A stretch of DNA of 64,000 nt from Desulfovibrio sp. An276. Its GTDB lineage: Bacteria > Desulfobacterota > Desulfovibrionia > Desulfovibrionales > Desulfovibrionaceae. Below are positions 26,045 through 35,476 of this stretch, piece after piece. A program made the position numbers and the translations under genes. The notes under the pieces were generated by a model that saw only the letters and a program-made list of their open reading frames with translations, made no database searches and was not told the DNA's origin. The stretch is taken from the NCBI RefSeq assembly GCF_002159665.1, contig NZ_NFJC01000001.1, forward strand, positions 372,001 to 436,000. The letters are read 5' to 3'. Each line of letters begins with the position of its first letter. The first letter of the stretch is position 1.

Positions 26045-27065
26045 CGCAATATACATAGTCGGGCCGCAACATGCAGGAGACAGGCTTGATCACTGCCTTT
26101 CCCAGTTTTTGAATCTTTCCCTGCGGGCCAGCAAAAGACTTATCGACGATGGACAGGTCCTTCTCAACAACAAAAGGGCAAGGCCAGGTCAAAGGGTACG
26201 GGAAGAAGACGTCGTATGCGTTGCACAGATAACGGCTCCAGAGAAAAGCCTTGACGAGAATGAGAAGCATGCATCTGCGAGGCTTTTGCTTTGCAACGCA
26301 AGCTTTGCCTTTCTGTACAAGCCGTCCCTCTTGCATACCGTACATCTTGCAGGCAGGAACAACACAAGTCTTGAGGATTTTCTTGCGCATCTCTTGCCCG
26401 GAGAGGAAGACAAAAGGCTTTTGCAGCGTCTGGATTACGCGACATCGGGCATAGTGACCTGTGCTTTGAATGCCAGTGCAGAAGCATTGTTCCGTGCAGA
26501 GGAAAGCTCGGGCCATGTCTGCAAATACTACCTCTGTCTTTTGCAGGGCAATCTCGATCATTCCCTGCTCATGAAGGCCCGGCTTGTGGGCAAGGGTGCA
26601 AGGGTTCAGGCCACAAACGAGAACAATCCCGATCCTGCGCGCTGGACAGAGATTGTTCCCCTCAAGGTTCTCGACGCGCAAGAGGCCTGTTTCTTCCTCC
26701 CCAGAGACGTGCAGGACTCAAGCCTTACCCTGGCAGGGTGCCGTATCCACAGGGGATTTCGACATCAGATTCGTGCCCATTGCGCTCTAGCCGGACACCC
26801 CCTGGCAAATGACGACCTCTACGGACACTCTAACGGGCAGGGCAGCAATACCTTCTCCCCACACAAACTCAAGACTAACAAGGAACGTGTGCAGGATACA
26901 GGGACTACACGACATTTTTTCCTGCATCATGCAAGACTCGAATTTGACCAAAATGTGGTTGAAAGCCTGCCAGACTGGCTTTCCAGGATCGACAGGGGCG
27001 AACATGAAGCGCACAAATGGTTTGCACAAAACAATTTTGTCGGCTATGGTAGATGTCCGGTGTAA
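26037..27065 (+). CDS. RluA-family pseudouridine synthase
   Basis: An S4 RNA-binding domain (RLDHCLSQFLNLSLRASKRLIDDGQVLLNN) precedes a pseudouridine synthase domain. The catalytic Asp is in QRLDYATSGIV, where relatives have HRLDxxTSG; the first His is Gln here. GFRHQIRAHCALAGHPLAND is the later conserved motif. The enzyme converts uridine to pseudouridine in rRNA or tRNA; the target site is not evident. It overlaps the CofD-like gene by 8 bases. The region after about residue 255 has a divergent insertion (HSNGQGSNTFSPHKLKTNKE). Confidence 0.88.
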   Translation: MPDAIYIVGPQHAGDRLDHCLSQFLNLSLRASKRLIDDGQVLLNNKRARPGQRVREEDVVCVAQITAPEKSLDENEKHASARLLLCNASFAFLYKPSLLHTVHLAGRNNTSLEDFLAHLLPGEEDKRLLQRLDYATSGIVTCALNASAEALFRAEESSGHVCKYYLCLLQGNLDHSLLMKARLVGKGARVQATNENNPDPARWTEIVPLKVLDAQEACFFLPRDVQDSSLTLAGCRIHRGFRHQIRAHCALAGHPLANDDLYGHSNGQGSNTFSPHKLKTNKERVQDTGTTRHFFLHHARLEFDQNVVESLPDWLSRIDRGEHEAHKWFAQNNFVGYGRCPV

Positions 27066-27142
27066 CATAACCGAAACATGCCTGTCACGTATTTGGCATT
27101 CTCGCCAGGGCATGCCCGACATCTCAAACCGATGGATCGCCC

Positions 27143-27769
27143 ATGTTTGCAGCATTGCTCCCCAAATCGGCCCCTTTTTTCGAGATGCTCCTCGAACAGA
27201 ACAATCTTTTGCGCCAAGCTGCTGAAGAAAATGTGCGTCTCTTCAGCGAAGTAGAAAACCGCTACAGCAGTTACAAAATCATTGCGGAACTTGAAGACAA
27301 GGCAGATATCCTGTACCGCAAGCTAGGACGCAGCCTGTCTTCAACCTTCATAACTCCAATCGACAGGGAAGACATCCTGCGCATCAGCCAGGGCCAGGAA
27401 GAATGTCTGGACAATCTGCAGAGTCTGGCTGCCAGACTCACGTCCTATAACATGCCGGACATGCTCTTTTCAGCCCAAAAGACAGCAAGCATTGTGCAGG
27501 AAATGTTCGCACTCACAACGGACATGCTTGTCGGCCTGAGCAAGCGTCGGGACGCACACAAGACAAGGGCTTTCCGCAACATGCGTGCGGAATGCGATTC
27601 ACTGCTCGCAGTCGGCCTTGCCGAGGTGATGGATGTGAGCGAACAAAATCTGTCCAGCCTTCCCTCCGTGCTCAAGTGGATGCAGATCTACACAGGTCTG
27701 GAAAATCTTCTGCATCAGGTAACAGAACTTTTTGAACATATTGAAGAAGCGGTGATGAAAAATGTTTGA
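27143..27769 (+). CDS. PhoU-like DUF47 protein (Pit accessory)
   Basis: This helical protein of 208 residues belongs to the DUF47/PhoU-like family that accompanies Pit phosphate transporters. Its start FAALLPKSAPFFEMLLEQ and the region ELEDKADILYRKLGRSLSSTFITPIDREDI are family-typical. It probably regulates the adjacent transporter at the membrane surface. It overlaps the transporter start by 8 bases, giving coupled translation. Confidence 0.92.
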   Translation: MFAALLPKSAPFFEMLLEQNNLLRQAAEENVRLFSEVENRYSSYKIIAELEDKADILYRKLGRSLSSTFITPIDREDILRISQGQEECLDNLQSLAARLTSYNMPDMLFSAQKTASIVQEMFALTTDMLVGLSKRRDAHKTRAFRNMRAECDSLLAVGLAEVMDVSEQNLSSLPSVLKWMQIYTGLENLLHQVTELFEHIEEAVMKNV

Positions 27770-28769
27770 GGTACCCCTTCTTCTCGTCCTCATTGTCATC
27801 ACAGCCCTCATTTTCGATTTCACCAATGGCGCCCACGACTGCGCCAACGCCATTGCCACAGTCGTTTCCACCAAGGTCGCCACACCCCGCATGGCTGTCA
27901 CCATGGCCGCACTCCTGAACCTGCTTGGAGCCTTCCTCGGAACCGAAGTAGCCAAGACACTGGGAGGAGGTCTTGTCTATCCTGCCATGGTTGAAGGCTC
28001 GCAAATCCTTGTCTTCGCAGCTCTTGTTGGCGCCATAGTCTGGAATCTGCTTACCTGGTACCTTGGTATCCCCTCCTCTTCCTCCCACGCACTTATCGGC
28101 GGCCTGCTTGGCTCCGCCTGGGCCCATGCCGGCTTTGAGGCCATCAACTTCTCGGGTGTTGTCACCAAGGTTGTCCTGCCCTTCATTGGCTCGCCTCTTG
28201 CAGGTTTTTGCGCAGGCTTTCTGGCCATGTTTATCATCTACTGGGTGTGCGCACGCTTCAGAAGGGCTCGCATCAACGCCTGGTTTCGACGCATGCAGCT
28301 TGTCTCGGCAGGCTTTATGGCCCTCTCGCACGGCCTCAATGACGCTCAGAAGACCATGGGCGTCATTACCCTGGCCCTGCTTCTCTTTGGTTACCTGGAT
28401 ACAGTGGAAATTCCCCTCTGGGTCAAGCTCGTCTGCGCCCTGGCCATGTGCATGGGAACAGCCATAGGCGGCTGGAAAATCGTCAAGACCATGGGGCACA
28501 GAATCTTCAAGCTTGAGCCCGTACACGGATTTGCTGCCGAAACTGCCACAGGCTGCGTCATCACCTGCGCAAGCATGATCGGCGCTCCTGTCAGCACGAC
28601 CCATACGGTTTCATCTGCCATTTTCGGCGTAGGATCTAGCAAGCGCTTGAGCGCTGTGCGCTGGGGCGTTGCCGGCCAACTCGTCATTGCCTGGGTATTG
28701 ACTCTGCCCTGCGCTGGCATTGTGGGAGCTATTTCCTACAAGGTTCTGCACATGATCTGGCCTGCATAG
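27762..28769 (+). CDS. pit: Inorganic phosphate transporter, PiT family
   Basis: This 335-residue membrane protein has the two inverted Pit signatures: DFTNGAHDCANAIATVVSTK near the N-terminus and LSHGLNDAQKTMGVITLAL in the second half. About ten hydrophobic helices can be traced. It should import phosphate with a cation across the inner membrane. The upstream overlapping PhoU-like gene is its usual partner. A strong terminator follows. Confidence 0.95.
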   Translation: MFEVPLLLVLIVITALIFDFTNGAHDCANAIATVVSTKVATPRMAVTMAALLNLLGAFLGTEVAKTLGGGLVYPAMVEGSQILVFAALVGAIVWNLLTWYLGIPSSSSHALIGGLLGSAWAHAGFEAINFSGVVTKVVLPFIGSPLAGFCAGFLAMFIIYWVCARFRRARINAWFRRMQLVSAGFMALSHGLNDAQKTMGVITLALLLFGYLDTVEIPLWVKLVCALAMCMGTAIGGWKIVKTMGHRIFKLEPVHGFAAETATGCVITCASMIGAPVSTTHTVSSAIFGVGSSKRLSAVRWGVAGQLVIAWVLTLPCAGIVGAISYKVLHMIWPA

Positions 28770-28805
28770 ACCCTTTTTGCAAACAAGGGGAACGCACCAT
28801 ATTCG

Positions 28806-28844
28806 AAGGGGGAGGAAGGCAAAACCTTCCTCCCCCTTTCTTTC
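28806..28844. terminator. Terminator between pit and argD
   Basis: AAGGGGGAGGAAGG pairs with CCTTCCTCCCCCTT (14 bp) around a 5-base loop, followed by TCTTTC. It lies between convergent genes. Confidence 0.9.
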
Positions 28845-28891
28845 AGGAAAACAGCCCGGGATTCCGTCCGCAAACACCCAAAAAACAGGTG

Positions 28892-30091
28892 TTAGTCTTT
28901 GAGCAGCCTTGTCTCCAGGGCGTCCATGAATGCGTCCACATCTTCCTCGCTGATGACAAGGGGCGGCAAAAGACGCAGGGTTGTGTCATGGCAGAGATTG
29001 CACAAATAGCCTGCCTCAAGCAGTGAGGCCCAGACATCACGTGCGCTGTGCGGAAGCTCTATGCCTATGAAAAGGCCCTTTCCGCGCACCTCCTTGATGG
29101 AACCGGGATGACTGTTCATGAAAGCTCTTGCCCTGTCCATGATGCGATTGCCAAGCCTTTCGGCTCTCTCGGCAAGGTGGTCGCGCTGCATGATCTCGAC
29201 CACCTTGCTTGCCACAGCCGAGGTCAGCAGCCCCGCACCAAAGGTTGTGCCATGGGAGCCAGCGACAAAGCCCTTGCTCACCTCTTCCGTTGCCATGACT
29301 CCGCCCATGGGCAGACCATTGGCAAGGGCCTTGGCCATGCTGATGATGTCCGGCTTGACGCCACATGTCTGATAGGCCCAAAAGCGTCCCGAGCGGCACA
29401 TGCCTGCCTGCACCTCGTCGCAGCAAAAGAGCACGTCCCTTTCCCTGCAGAGTTGTTCCACAGCGCGGACATAGTCATTATCCAGGACAATAACGCCACC
29501 CTCGCCCTGCACTGCCTCGAGAAGGACAGCGCAGGTTTTGTCGTCAATCGCCTGGGCCATGGCCTCGATATTTCCTGCCTCGACCTGCTTGAAGCCTGCT
29601 GGCAGAGGCTTGAAGCCGTCCGCCAGAGCGTCCCTGCCAGTTGCAGCAAGGGCACCAAATGTCCTGCCGTGGAAGCATCCGGAAAGAGTGATAATGTCTA
29701 CGGCCTCTTCCCTGCCCCTGACTCTGGTCATGTATCTGCGTGCAAGCTTGATCAGCGTTTCATTGGCCTCGGCGCCGGAATTGCAGAAAAAGCAGCGGCT
29801 CAGGTGCTCTGTTGTGCCCACAAGCTTTCTGGCAAGCGCGACCTGGGGCTGGCTGTAGGCAAGATTGCTCACGTGCCACAACGCCCTTGTCTGCTCGTTG
29901 AGAACGTCAACAAGCTCCGGATTGCAGTGCCCAAGGCTTGTTACGGCTATGCCGGCAAGCAAATCCACATATTTCTTGCCGTTCACATCCCACAGGTGCG
30001 CTCCTTCCCCCCTGGCAAAAGCCACGGGATAGCGCCCGTAGGTCTGCATGATGTATTTATGGTCGTCTTTGACAATTTCTTCATAGGTCAT
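28892..30091 (-). CDS. argD: Acetylornithine aminotransferase-like class III aminotransferase
   Basis: This PLP enzyme of the class III family acts in arginine synthesis (N-acetylornithine) and may also serve succinyldiaminopimelate. FCNSGAEANETLIKLAR, SGCFHGRTFGALAATG, CCDEVQAGMCRSGRFWAYQ and the PLP lysine in ISMAKALANGLPMGG are all present. The start at 30091 has GAGGAGAAATC upstream; a longer reading would add 23 Arg-rich residues. Length 399 is typical. No other arg genes are adjacent, and dut is upstream on the same strand with a 102-base gap. Confidence 0.9.
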   Translation of the reverse strand: MTYEEIVKDDHKYIMQTYGRYPVAFARGEGAHLWDVNGKKYVDLLAGIAVTSLGHCNPELVDVLNEQTRALWHVSNLAYSQPQVALARKLVGTTEHLSRCFFCNSGAEANETLIKLARRYMTRVRGREEAVDIITLSGCFHGRTFGALAATGRDALADGFKPLPAGFKQVEAGNIEAMAQAIDDKTCAVLLEAVQGEGGVIVLDNDYVRAVEQLCRERDVLFCCDEVQAGMCRSGRFWAYQTCGVKPDIISMAKALANGLPMGGVMATEEVSKGFVAGSHGTTFGAGLLTSAVASKVVEIMQRDHLAERAERLGNRIMDRARAFMNSHPGSIKEVRGKGLFIGIELPHSARDVWASLLEAGYLCNLCHDTTLRLLPPLVISEEDVDAFMDALETRLLKD

Positions 30092-30193
30092 GATGATTTC
30101 TCCTCGAAGTACTCTCTTGCTTGCCCTTCGCCTTTTTCGGGCAAGCGCTGCTATCGGCAAAAGAGCCCTGCGTGTGTCTGTTGCAATCAGCCC

Positions 30194-30697
30194 CTATCGT
30201 CCACTGTGTCCAAATCCGCCTGCACCACGTTCCGTAGCCTGCAGATCATCGACCAGGGCATAGCAGGGCCTTGCGTATGGCTGGAATATCAGCTGCGCTA
30301 TGCGCTCGCCTCGGCTGATTCGTCGCACGTCCTTCGAAGTGTTCAGCAAAACCACCAGTATTTCTCCCGTGTAGTCCGGATCAATGACGCCCACACCCTG
30401 AGCCACGGTCAGGCCATCCCTGGCGCCTAGCCCACTGCGCGAATAGAGAAAGCCGGCATACCCGGGGGTCCGGGGCTGTACCCGCACACCGGTAGGGATA
30501 GTCGCGCGTTCGCCAGGGGCAATCTCCAAGGCCTCCCCTGCAAGCACAGCACGCAGATCCGTGCCAGCAGAGCGGCTGGTCGCCGCACAGAGGCCCTCCC
30601 TGTACAAGGCTTTTGCCTCGTCGCTGGTGAAGGCGATCCCCACCTCCAAAACAGGTTCCCTAACCTGTTCCGATGTTTGCTGATCGAAAGCTGTCAT
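30194..30697 (-). CDS. dut: Deoxyuridine 5'-triphosphate nucleotidohydrolase
   Basis: The trimeric dUTPase removes dUTP and yields dUMP for thymidylate synthesis. All five motifs are visible: AGTDLRA, PTGVRVQ, SRSGLGARDGLTVAQGVGV, RGERIAQLIFQ and RGAGGFGHSGR. The protein is about 167 residues, slightly longer than usual because of an N-terminal extension of about 20 residues. I use the ATG at 30697; a TTG at 30706 is also in frame. It is divergent from trmFO. Confidence 0.95.
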   Translation of the reverse strand: MTAFDQQTSEQVREPVLEVGIAFTSDEAKALYREGLCAATSRSAGTDLRAVLAGEALEIAPGERATIPTGVRVQPRTPGYAGFLYSRSGLGARDGLTVAQGVGVIDPDYTGEILVVLLNTSKDVRRISRGERIAQLIFQPYARPCYALVDDLQATERGAGGFGHSGR

Positions 30698-30982
30698 AAT
30701 TCTCAAACTTGCTCCCGCAAATCAAAACACTCCCTTCCAAAGGGGACGAAAAATTTACTCGACTTGCCATTGTCCTGCAAGATCTGATTTTTGCAGGCAA
30801 AATACCTGCCTCTTTTCCCATGCCTTTCGATTGCCATGCCTCCAGTCTGTCAGGGGGCTTCCCCTGTTCATGACTTTTGCGCATCTCTGTGGCATGTAGG
30901 GGCTGCGCCGCAAGCATCCAACCCTTGTTTTCCGGGTGCTTGCCTGCGACACAACCTACAGGAATCATTCCAGGAACCATTC

Positions 30983-32314
30983 ATGTCCGAAATAGCTATA
31001 GTTGGTGCCGGTCTTGCCGGCTGCGAATGCGCCAGAGTCCTTGCCGCCAGGGGAGTGGACGTCACTCTTTTCGAATGCAAACCAAAGGAACGCTCAAAGG
31101 CTCACGTCTCCGACAATCTGAGCGAGCTTGTCTGTTCCAATTCCCTGCGCTCTGACGCACTGGCAAGCGGTATTGGCCTTCTCAAGCAGGAATTGCGCGA
31201 TCTGCACAGTCCCTTCATGGCCGATGCTGATGCCTGCCGCGTTCCGGCAGGCAAGGCGCTTGCCGTAGACAGGGAGCTCTTCTCCTCGCGCATAACCCGG
31301 GACGTGGTGCAAAATCCCCGCATCAACCTTGTGCAGGAAACTATTTCCTCGCTGGAAGAGGCACGTCTTGCGCCGTTCAGATTCATTGTCCTGGCAGCCG
31401 GTCCCCTTGCCACCGAGAGCCTCTCGCAAAGCCTTGCCAGCGCCATTGGCATGGAGCACTGCTATTTCTACGACGCCATTGCGCCCATCGTCTGGGGGCA
31501 CAGTCTCGACTATGGCATTGTCTTCAGAGGATCCCGCTACGGCGACGAACAGGGAGAAGGGGCTGACGAGGGAGACTATCTCAACTGTCCCATGACCAGG
31601 GACGAATACAATGTCTTCTACGAGGCCCTTTGCGCTGCGGAAAAGGTGCACGCCAGGGATTTCGAAAAGCACTTCGAGGGCTGCATGCCCATCGAGGCTC
31701 TGGCTGAACGCGGCCCCAAGACCCTGGTCTTCGGTCCCATGAAGCCTGTCGGCTTTACGGATCCGAGAACAGGCAGACGCCCCTGGGCCCTTTTGCAGCT
31801 CAGGGCAGAAAGTCTCAACGCCGCAGCCTACAACCTTGTTGGCTGCCAGACCAAGCTCACCTATGCCGAACAGGCCCGCGTCTTTCGTCTGATACCAGGC
31901 ATGGAGAAAGCCGAATTCATACGTTTTGGCAGCATGCACCGCAATACCTACGTCAACGCACCAAAAGTGCTTGCCCCAGACAGCTCGCTGCTCGCAAGAC
32001 CCAACGTTTTTGTCGCAGGCCAGCTCTCAGGAGTGGAAGGCTATGTGGAATCTGCAGCGCACGGACACTGGATTGCCCAGATACTCCATGCACGCATCAC
32101 GGGAAGAGAGCTCACCTCACCCCCGCTGACCACTGCCCTTGGCGCCCTGCTCGGACATCTCAGAACGGAGCAGAAGAAATTTCAGCCAAGCAACGCCCAT
32201 TTTGGCCTCATGCCCGAACCGGACTTTCGCATTCCCAAAAAGGAGCGCAAGGAATGGTACGCACAAAGAGCCAGAGCAGATTTCGAAGCCTGGCAGGCCC
32301 AAAATGCCCTGTAG
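30983..32314 (+). CDS. trmFO: TrmFO: folate/FAD-dependent tRNA (m5U54) methyltransferase
   Basis: The enzyme uses methylenetetrahydrofolate and FAD to make 5-methyluridine at position 54 of tRNA. The N-terminal FAD motif IVGAGLAGCECARVLAARG is followed by SELVCSNSLRSD with the conserved cysteine region. GPMKPVGFTDPRTGRRPWA and FVAGQLSGVEGYVESAAHG are diagnostic. The start at 30983 opens directly on the FAD strand; an open frame back to 30791 lacks similarity. TrmFO is used in place of TrmA, as in other bacteria outside the gamma group. The downstream tRNA-Val may share its transcript. Confidence 0.96.
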   Translation: MSEIAIVGAGLAGCECARVLAARGVDVTLFECKPKERSKAHVSDNLSELVCSNSLRSDALASGIGLLKQELRDLHSPFMADADACRVPAGKALAVDRELFSSRITRDVVQNPRINLVQETISSLEEARLAPFRFIVLAAGPLATESLSQSLASAIGMEHCYFYDAIAPIVWGHSLDYGIVFRGSRYGDEQGEGADEGDYLNCPMTRDEYNVFYEALCAAEKVHARDFEKHFEGCMPIEALAERGPKTLVFGPMKPVGFTDPRTGRRPWALLQLRAESLNAAAYNLVGCQTKLTYAEQARVFRLIPGMEKAEFIRFGSMHRNTYVNAPKVLAPDSSLLARPNVFVAGQLSGVEGYVESAAHGHWIAQILHARITGRELTSPPLTTALGALLGHLRTEQKKFQPSNAHFGLMPEPDFRIPKKERKEWYAQRARADFEAWQAQNAL

Positions 32315-32394
32315 TCAGAAAATTTTTACAATTGCGAAAAAAATGCTTGACGAGAAGGCTGAGAAACTATAAACAGACTCCTGCCTTTAAGAAC

Positions 32395-32471
32395 AGGAGC
32401 GTAGCTCAGGTGGCTAGAGCGCTTCCTTGACACGGAAGAGGTCAGCAGTTCAAGTCTGCTCGTTCCTACCA
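32395..32471 (+). tRNA. tRNA-Val (anticodon GAC)
   Basis: The 77-base sequence folds as a standard cloverleaf with encoded CCA. The acceptor stem is AGGAGCG/CGTTCCT, the D stem GCTC/GAGC, the anticodon stem CTTCC/GGAAG with loop TTGACAC, and the T stem AGCAG/CTGCT with TTCAAGT. The anticodon GAC reads valine codons. It lies between trmFO and thrS. Confidence 0.97.
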
Positions 32472-32483
32472 CACTCAAGCAAT

Positions 32484-32529
32484 CGGGAGTGCATCTCCCG
32501 GCGGCGAAAGGCGTTGTACGCCAACCGCC
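32484..32529 (+). ncRNA. Structured tRNA trailer/thrS leader hairpins
   Basis: CGGGAG/CTCCCG makes one hairpin. Next to it GGCGG and CCGCC enclose a second hairpin GGCGT/ACGCC. The structure lies between the tRNA and a terminator-like hairpin. It may guide tRNA 3' processing or form part of a thrS attenuator. I do not recognise a T-box motif. Confidence 0.35.
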
Positions 32530-32549
32530 CTTGTTAAAAATATACGCCG

Positions 32550-32582
32550 GAGGGGAGGTCATTGGCCTCCCCTTCTTTTTTA
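32550..32582 (+). terminator. Terminator after tRNA-Val, upstream of thrS
   Basis: AGGGGAGG pairs with CCTCCCCT, followed by TCTTTTTT. It lies 43 bases before the thrS start, so it either ends the tRNA transcript or acts as an attenuator for the thrS operon. Confidence 0.85.
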
Positions 32583-32624
32583 TGTGCTTGCGACACTGCA
32601 CATAGTACGGAGGAATTCTTTCCC

Positions 32625-34559
32625 ATGGATGTCCGTGTAGAAGGACAAACAATTGCCGTGGCAGAAAACGCGGACATTGCGTCCGTGCTCAAGTCTGCCA
32701 TGAGCGGCAAAAAGTTCAAGAGTATCGTGGCTGCTTCCATAGACGGCAAGACATATGATCTTTCCTCTCCCCTGCCCGCTGGCTGCACCGAGATAACCCC
32801 CATTGTTGCCAGCAGTCCCGAAGGACTGGAAATGATCCGGCATTCCACTGCCCACGTCATGGCCCTTGCCGTGAAAAAGCTCTTCCCCAATGCACTTGTG
32901 ACCATTGGGCCCGCCATCGAGAACGGCTTCTACTATGACTTTGATGTGGAAAAGCCCTTCACTCAAGGTGATCTCGAACAGATAGAAGCGGAAATGCACC
33001 GTATTGCTGCGGCAAGAATTCCCTTCGTTCGCTCGGAAATGTCCAGTGACGAGGCTAAGACAAAATTCGGGTCCATGGGCGAGAAATACAAGGTCGAAAT
33101 CATCGACGACCTCGGTGAGGCCAATGTCTCTCTCTATCAGCTTGGCGATTTTGTGGACCTGTGTCGTGGTCCTCACGTGCCGAATTCGGGCTTTTGCGAC
33201 CATGTTCGCCTGACTGCCGTTGCCGGAGCCTACTGGCGCGGCAATGAGAAGAACCGCATGCTTTCCCGCATCTACGGCACTGCCTTTGCGGATGAAAAAG
33301 CCCTGAAAGACTATCTCCACCAAATGGAGGAGGCCAAGCGCCGCGATCACAGAAAGCTCGGTCGGGAACTAGGCTTCTTTACCTTTTTCGAGCACGTTGC
33401 TCCCGGCATGGTCTTCTGGCTGCCCAAGGGCATGCTCATGCGCACCATCCTGGAAGACTTCTGGAAGCGCGAGCATTTGAAACGTGGCTATTCCATTGTG
33501 CAGGGCCCGCAACTTCTGCGCCAGGAAACCTGGAAGCAGTCCGGACATTACGACCACTATCGCCAGAACATGTACTTCACCGAAATCGATGAAGAGATGT
33601 ATGGCATCAAGCCCATGAACTGCATTGGGCACATGCTTATCTACGGCAATTCGGTCCACTCCTACCGTGACATGCCCGAGCGCTTTTTCGAGCTTGGCCT
33701 TGTACACCGTCATGAAAAAAGCGGAGTGCTGCACGGACTTTTGCGCGTTCGTCAGTTCACACAGGACGATGCGCACATTCTCTGCACACCCGAGCAGCTT
33801 GAAAGCGAAATCATCAATGTCATCCGCCTCATTCAGGATCTGATGACCTTGTTCGACTTCAAGTACAAGATTGAAATTTCCACCAGACCCGAAGACAGCA
33901 TCGGTACGGACGAGGCATGGGAGCTTGCTACGAACGCCCTTATCGAAGCCGTCAGGAAGGAAGGTCTCCCCTACAGCATCAATGAGGGTGACGGCGCCTT
34001 TTACGGACCAAAGATAGATGTCAAGCTGCTTGACTGCATTGGTCGCGAATGGCAGTGCTCCACAATTCAGGTGGACTTTACCCTGCCCGAGCGTTTTAAC
34101 CTGACCTATGTGGGTCAGGACGGCGAACGTCATCGTCCCGTTATGGTGCACAGGGCCATCATGGGTTCCGTGGAGCGCTTCATTGGCGTGCTTATCGAGC
34201 AGTACGCAGGAGCCCTGCCTGTCTGGCTTGCGCCCGAACAGGCCAGGTTGCTCACTGTTACCGATGCTGCCATTGATGCAGCCAGGGACATGGAAAAGAC
34301 CTTTGCCGCAAACGGCATCCGCGTCAGCCTCGACGATCGCAACGAAAAGCTTGGCTTCAAGGTGCGCGAGGCTCAGGTGAACAAAATCCCCTACATGCTT
34401 GTGGTGGGAGAAAAGGAAGCACAGAGCGGAACTGTGAGCGTTCGTTTGCGCACAGGAGAAAATCTGGGCATGAAGACCGTCGAGGAAACGATTGAACTGA
34501 TCAGGGCCGCGGCGGCAGAACCGTTCACGAAAGGAGGAATGAGCTATAGCTTCGCCTAA
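32625..34559 (+). CDS. thrS: Threonyl-tRNA synthetase
   Basis: This class II synthetase charges tRNA-Thr. The TGS domain (residues 1-60) is followed by the editing domain with [16 protein letters not shown] and the catalytic core. The zinc cysteine lies in [11 protein letters not shown]. Motif 3 is [19 protein letters not shown] and the anticodon domain ends the protein. The start ATG at 32625 has GGAGG about 13 bases upstream. It opens the conserved thrS-infC-rpmI-rplT-pheST cluster. The infC Shine-Dalgarno lies inside its last codons. Confidence 0.97.
   Translation: MDVRVEGQTIAVAENADIASVLKSAMSGKKFKSIVAASIDGKTYDLSSPLPAGCTEITPIVASSPEGLEMIRHSTAHVMALAVKKLFPNALVTIGPAIENGFYYDFDVEKPFTQGDLEQIEAEMHRIAAARIPFVRSEMSSDEAKTKFGSMGEKYKVEIIDDLGEANVSLYQLGDFVDLCRGPHVPNSGFCDHVRLTAVAGAYWRGNEKNRMLSRIYGTAFADEKALKDYLHQMEEAKRRDHRKLGRELGFFTFFEHVAPGMVFWLPKGMLMRTILEDFWKREHLKRGYSIVQGPQLLRQETWKQSGHYDHYRQNMYFTEIDEEMYGIKPMNCIGHMLIYGNSVHSYRDMPERFFELGLVHRHEKSGVLHGLLRVRQFTQDDAHILCTPEQLESEIINVIRLIQDLMTLFDFKYKIEISTRPEDSIGTDEAWELATNALIEAVRKEGLPYSINEGDGAFYGPKIDVKLLDCIGREWQCSTIQVDFTLPERFNLTYVGQDGERHRPVMVHRAIMGSVERFIGVLIEQYAGALPVWLAPEQARLLTVTDAAIDAARDMEKTFAANGIRVSLDDRNEKLGFKVREAQVNKIPYMLVVGEKEAQSGTVSVRLRTGENLGMKTVEETIELIRAAAAEPFTKGGMSYSFA
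34533..34548 (+). promoter_or_regulatory. Shine-Dalgarno that fixes the AUA start of infC
   Basis: GGAGG at 34533-34537 is followed by 8 bases and then ATA at 34546, in the infC frame. The ATG at 34561 is 23 bases away, too far. The only other ATG nearby (34540) is out of frame and belongs to thrS. Confidence 0.65.
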
Positions 34560-35091
34560 CATGAAACCCCGCAGGCGCATGCCCGATGACGGGGTCCGCC
34601 GTAACGAGCTGATACATGCGCGCGAAGTGCGTGTTATCGGCATGGACGGAGAACAGCTGGGCATAATGTCCCGCAATGACGCCATTGCTGCGGCACGTGA
34701 TGAAGGTTGTGATCTGGTCGAGGTCTCTTCCAATTCCGAACCGCCTGTCTGCCGCATTATGGACTATGGCAAGTTCAAGTACGAGCAGCAGAAAAAGCGT
34801 CAGGACGCCAAGAAAAGGCAGGCTGTTGTCCAGGTCAAGGAAATCAAGGTTCGTCCCAAGACGGACGACCATGACTACGAAACCAAGGTGCGGCATGTTC
34901 GCCGATTCCTTGAAGATGGCGACCGCTGCAAGGTCACAGTCTTCTTTCGTGGGCGCGAAATTGTCCACAAAGATCGCGGCATGGACATACTCGATCGCTT
35001 CGTGAAGGATCTCGAGGATGTCGCAAGGGTTGACCAGGAGCCACGCGCCGAAGGCCGCACCCTGCAGATGCTGCTTGTGCCCAAAAAATAG
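34546..35091 (+). CDS. infC: Translation initiation factor IF-3 (probable AUA start)
   Basis: IF-3 binds the 30S subunit and checks the start codon. Visible motifs include [45 protein letters not shown] and [30 protein letters not shown], split over the N and C domains. I place the start at ATA 34546, because the Shine-Dalgarno is 8 bases before it and an in-frame stop lies just upstream. Many bacteria use rare starts in infC (AUU in E. coli) so that IF-3 represses itself. The ATG at 34561 remains an alternative that would remove five residues. Confidence 0.93.
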   Translation: MASPNMKPRRRMPDDGVRRNELIHAREVRVIGMDGEQLGIMSRNDAIAAARDEGCDLVEVSSNSEPPVCRIMDYGKFKYEQQKKRQDAKKRQAVVQVKEIKVRPKTDDHDYETKVRHVRRFLEDGDRCKVTVFFRGREIVHKDRGMDILDRFVKDLEDVARVDQEPRAEGRTLQMLLVPKK

Positions 35092-35140
35092 AGCTTGCAA
35101 GGGGCACGTTTTTCAGGCAAGCTCACCCTCCCCTAGAGGG
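35091..35140 (+). promoter_or_regulatory. Hairpins in the rpmI-rplT leader
   Basis: GAGCTTGC (35091) pairs with GCAAGCTC (35117), and CCCTC pairs with GAGGG just after. The stretch lies between infC and rpmI. L20-mediated control of this operon is known in other bacteria, so this could be a binding site, but I cannot match a known L20 leader. Confidence 0.35.
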
Positions 35141-35168
35141 AAAGTTTCATTTTGTGAGGTCCAAACAA

Positions 35169-35366
35169 ATGCCGAAGATCAAAACGCGGCGTTCTGCCGC
35201 CAAGCGCTTCGAACTGACGAGCACCGGCAAGTACCGTCGTCGCCGTCAGAACCTGCGTCACATCCTGACCAAGAAAGCGCCTGGCCGCAAGATGCGTCTT
35301 GGGCAGCCCACCGTGGTGGATTCTGCCAATCTGAAGGCCGTCCGCAGGCTTCTGCCCAACGGATAG
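35169..35366 (+). CDS. rpmI: 50S ribosomal protein L35
   Basis: The 65-residue basic protein MPKIKTRRSAAKRFELT... is full-length L35 of the large ribosomal subunit. The start is fixed by the family N-terminus; GTGAGGT lies upstream. It is in its standard position between infC and rplT. Confidence 0.98.
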   Translation: MPKIKTRRSAAKRFELTSTGKYRRRRQNLRHILTKKAPGRKMRLGQPTVVDSANLKAVRRLLPNG

Positions 35367-35476
35367 GTTTTACATCCGATTTTTGCTGATCGTCCCCCAA
35401 GGGGAAGATCCCATATTGTACTGTCCCGGCGGGCTTTCCGACCTACGCCTTGTCCGGGTTTGAGGAGGACACACCA

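Noticed and set aside
29048-30430. Long plus-strand open frame across argD and dut
   Set aside because: It spans two recognised minus-strand genes and has no motifs.
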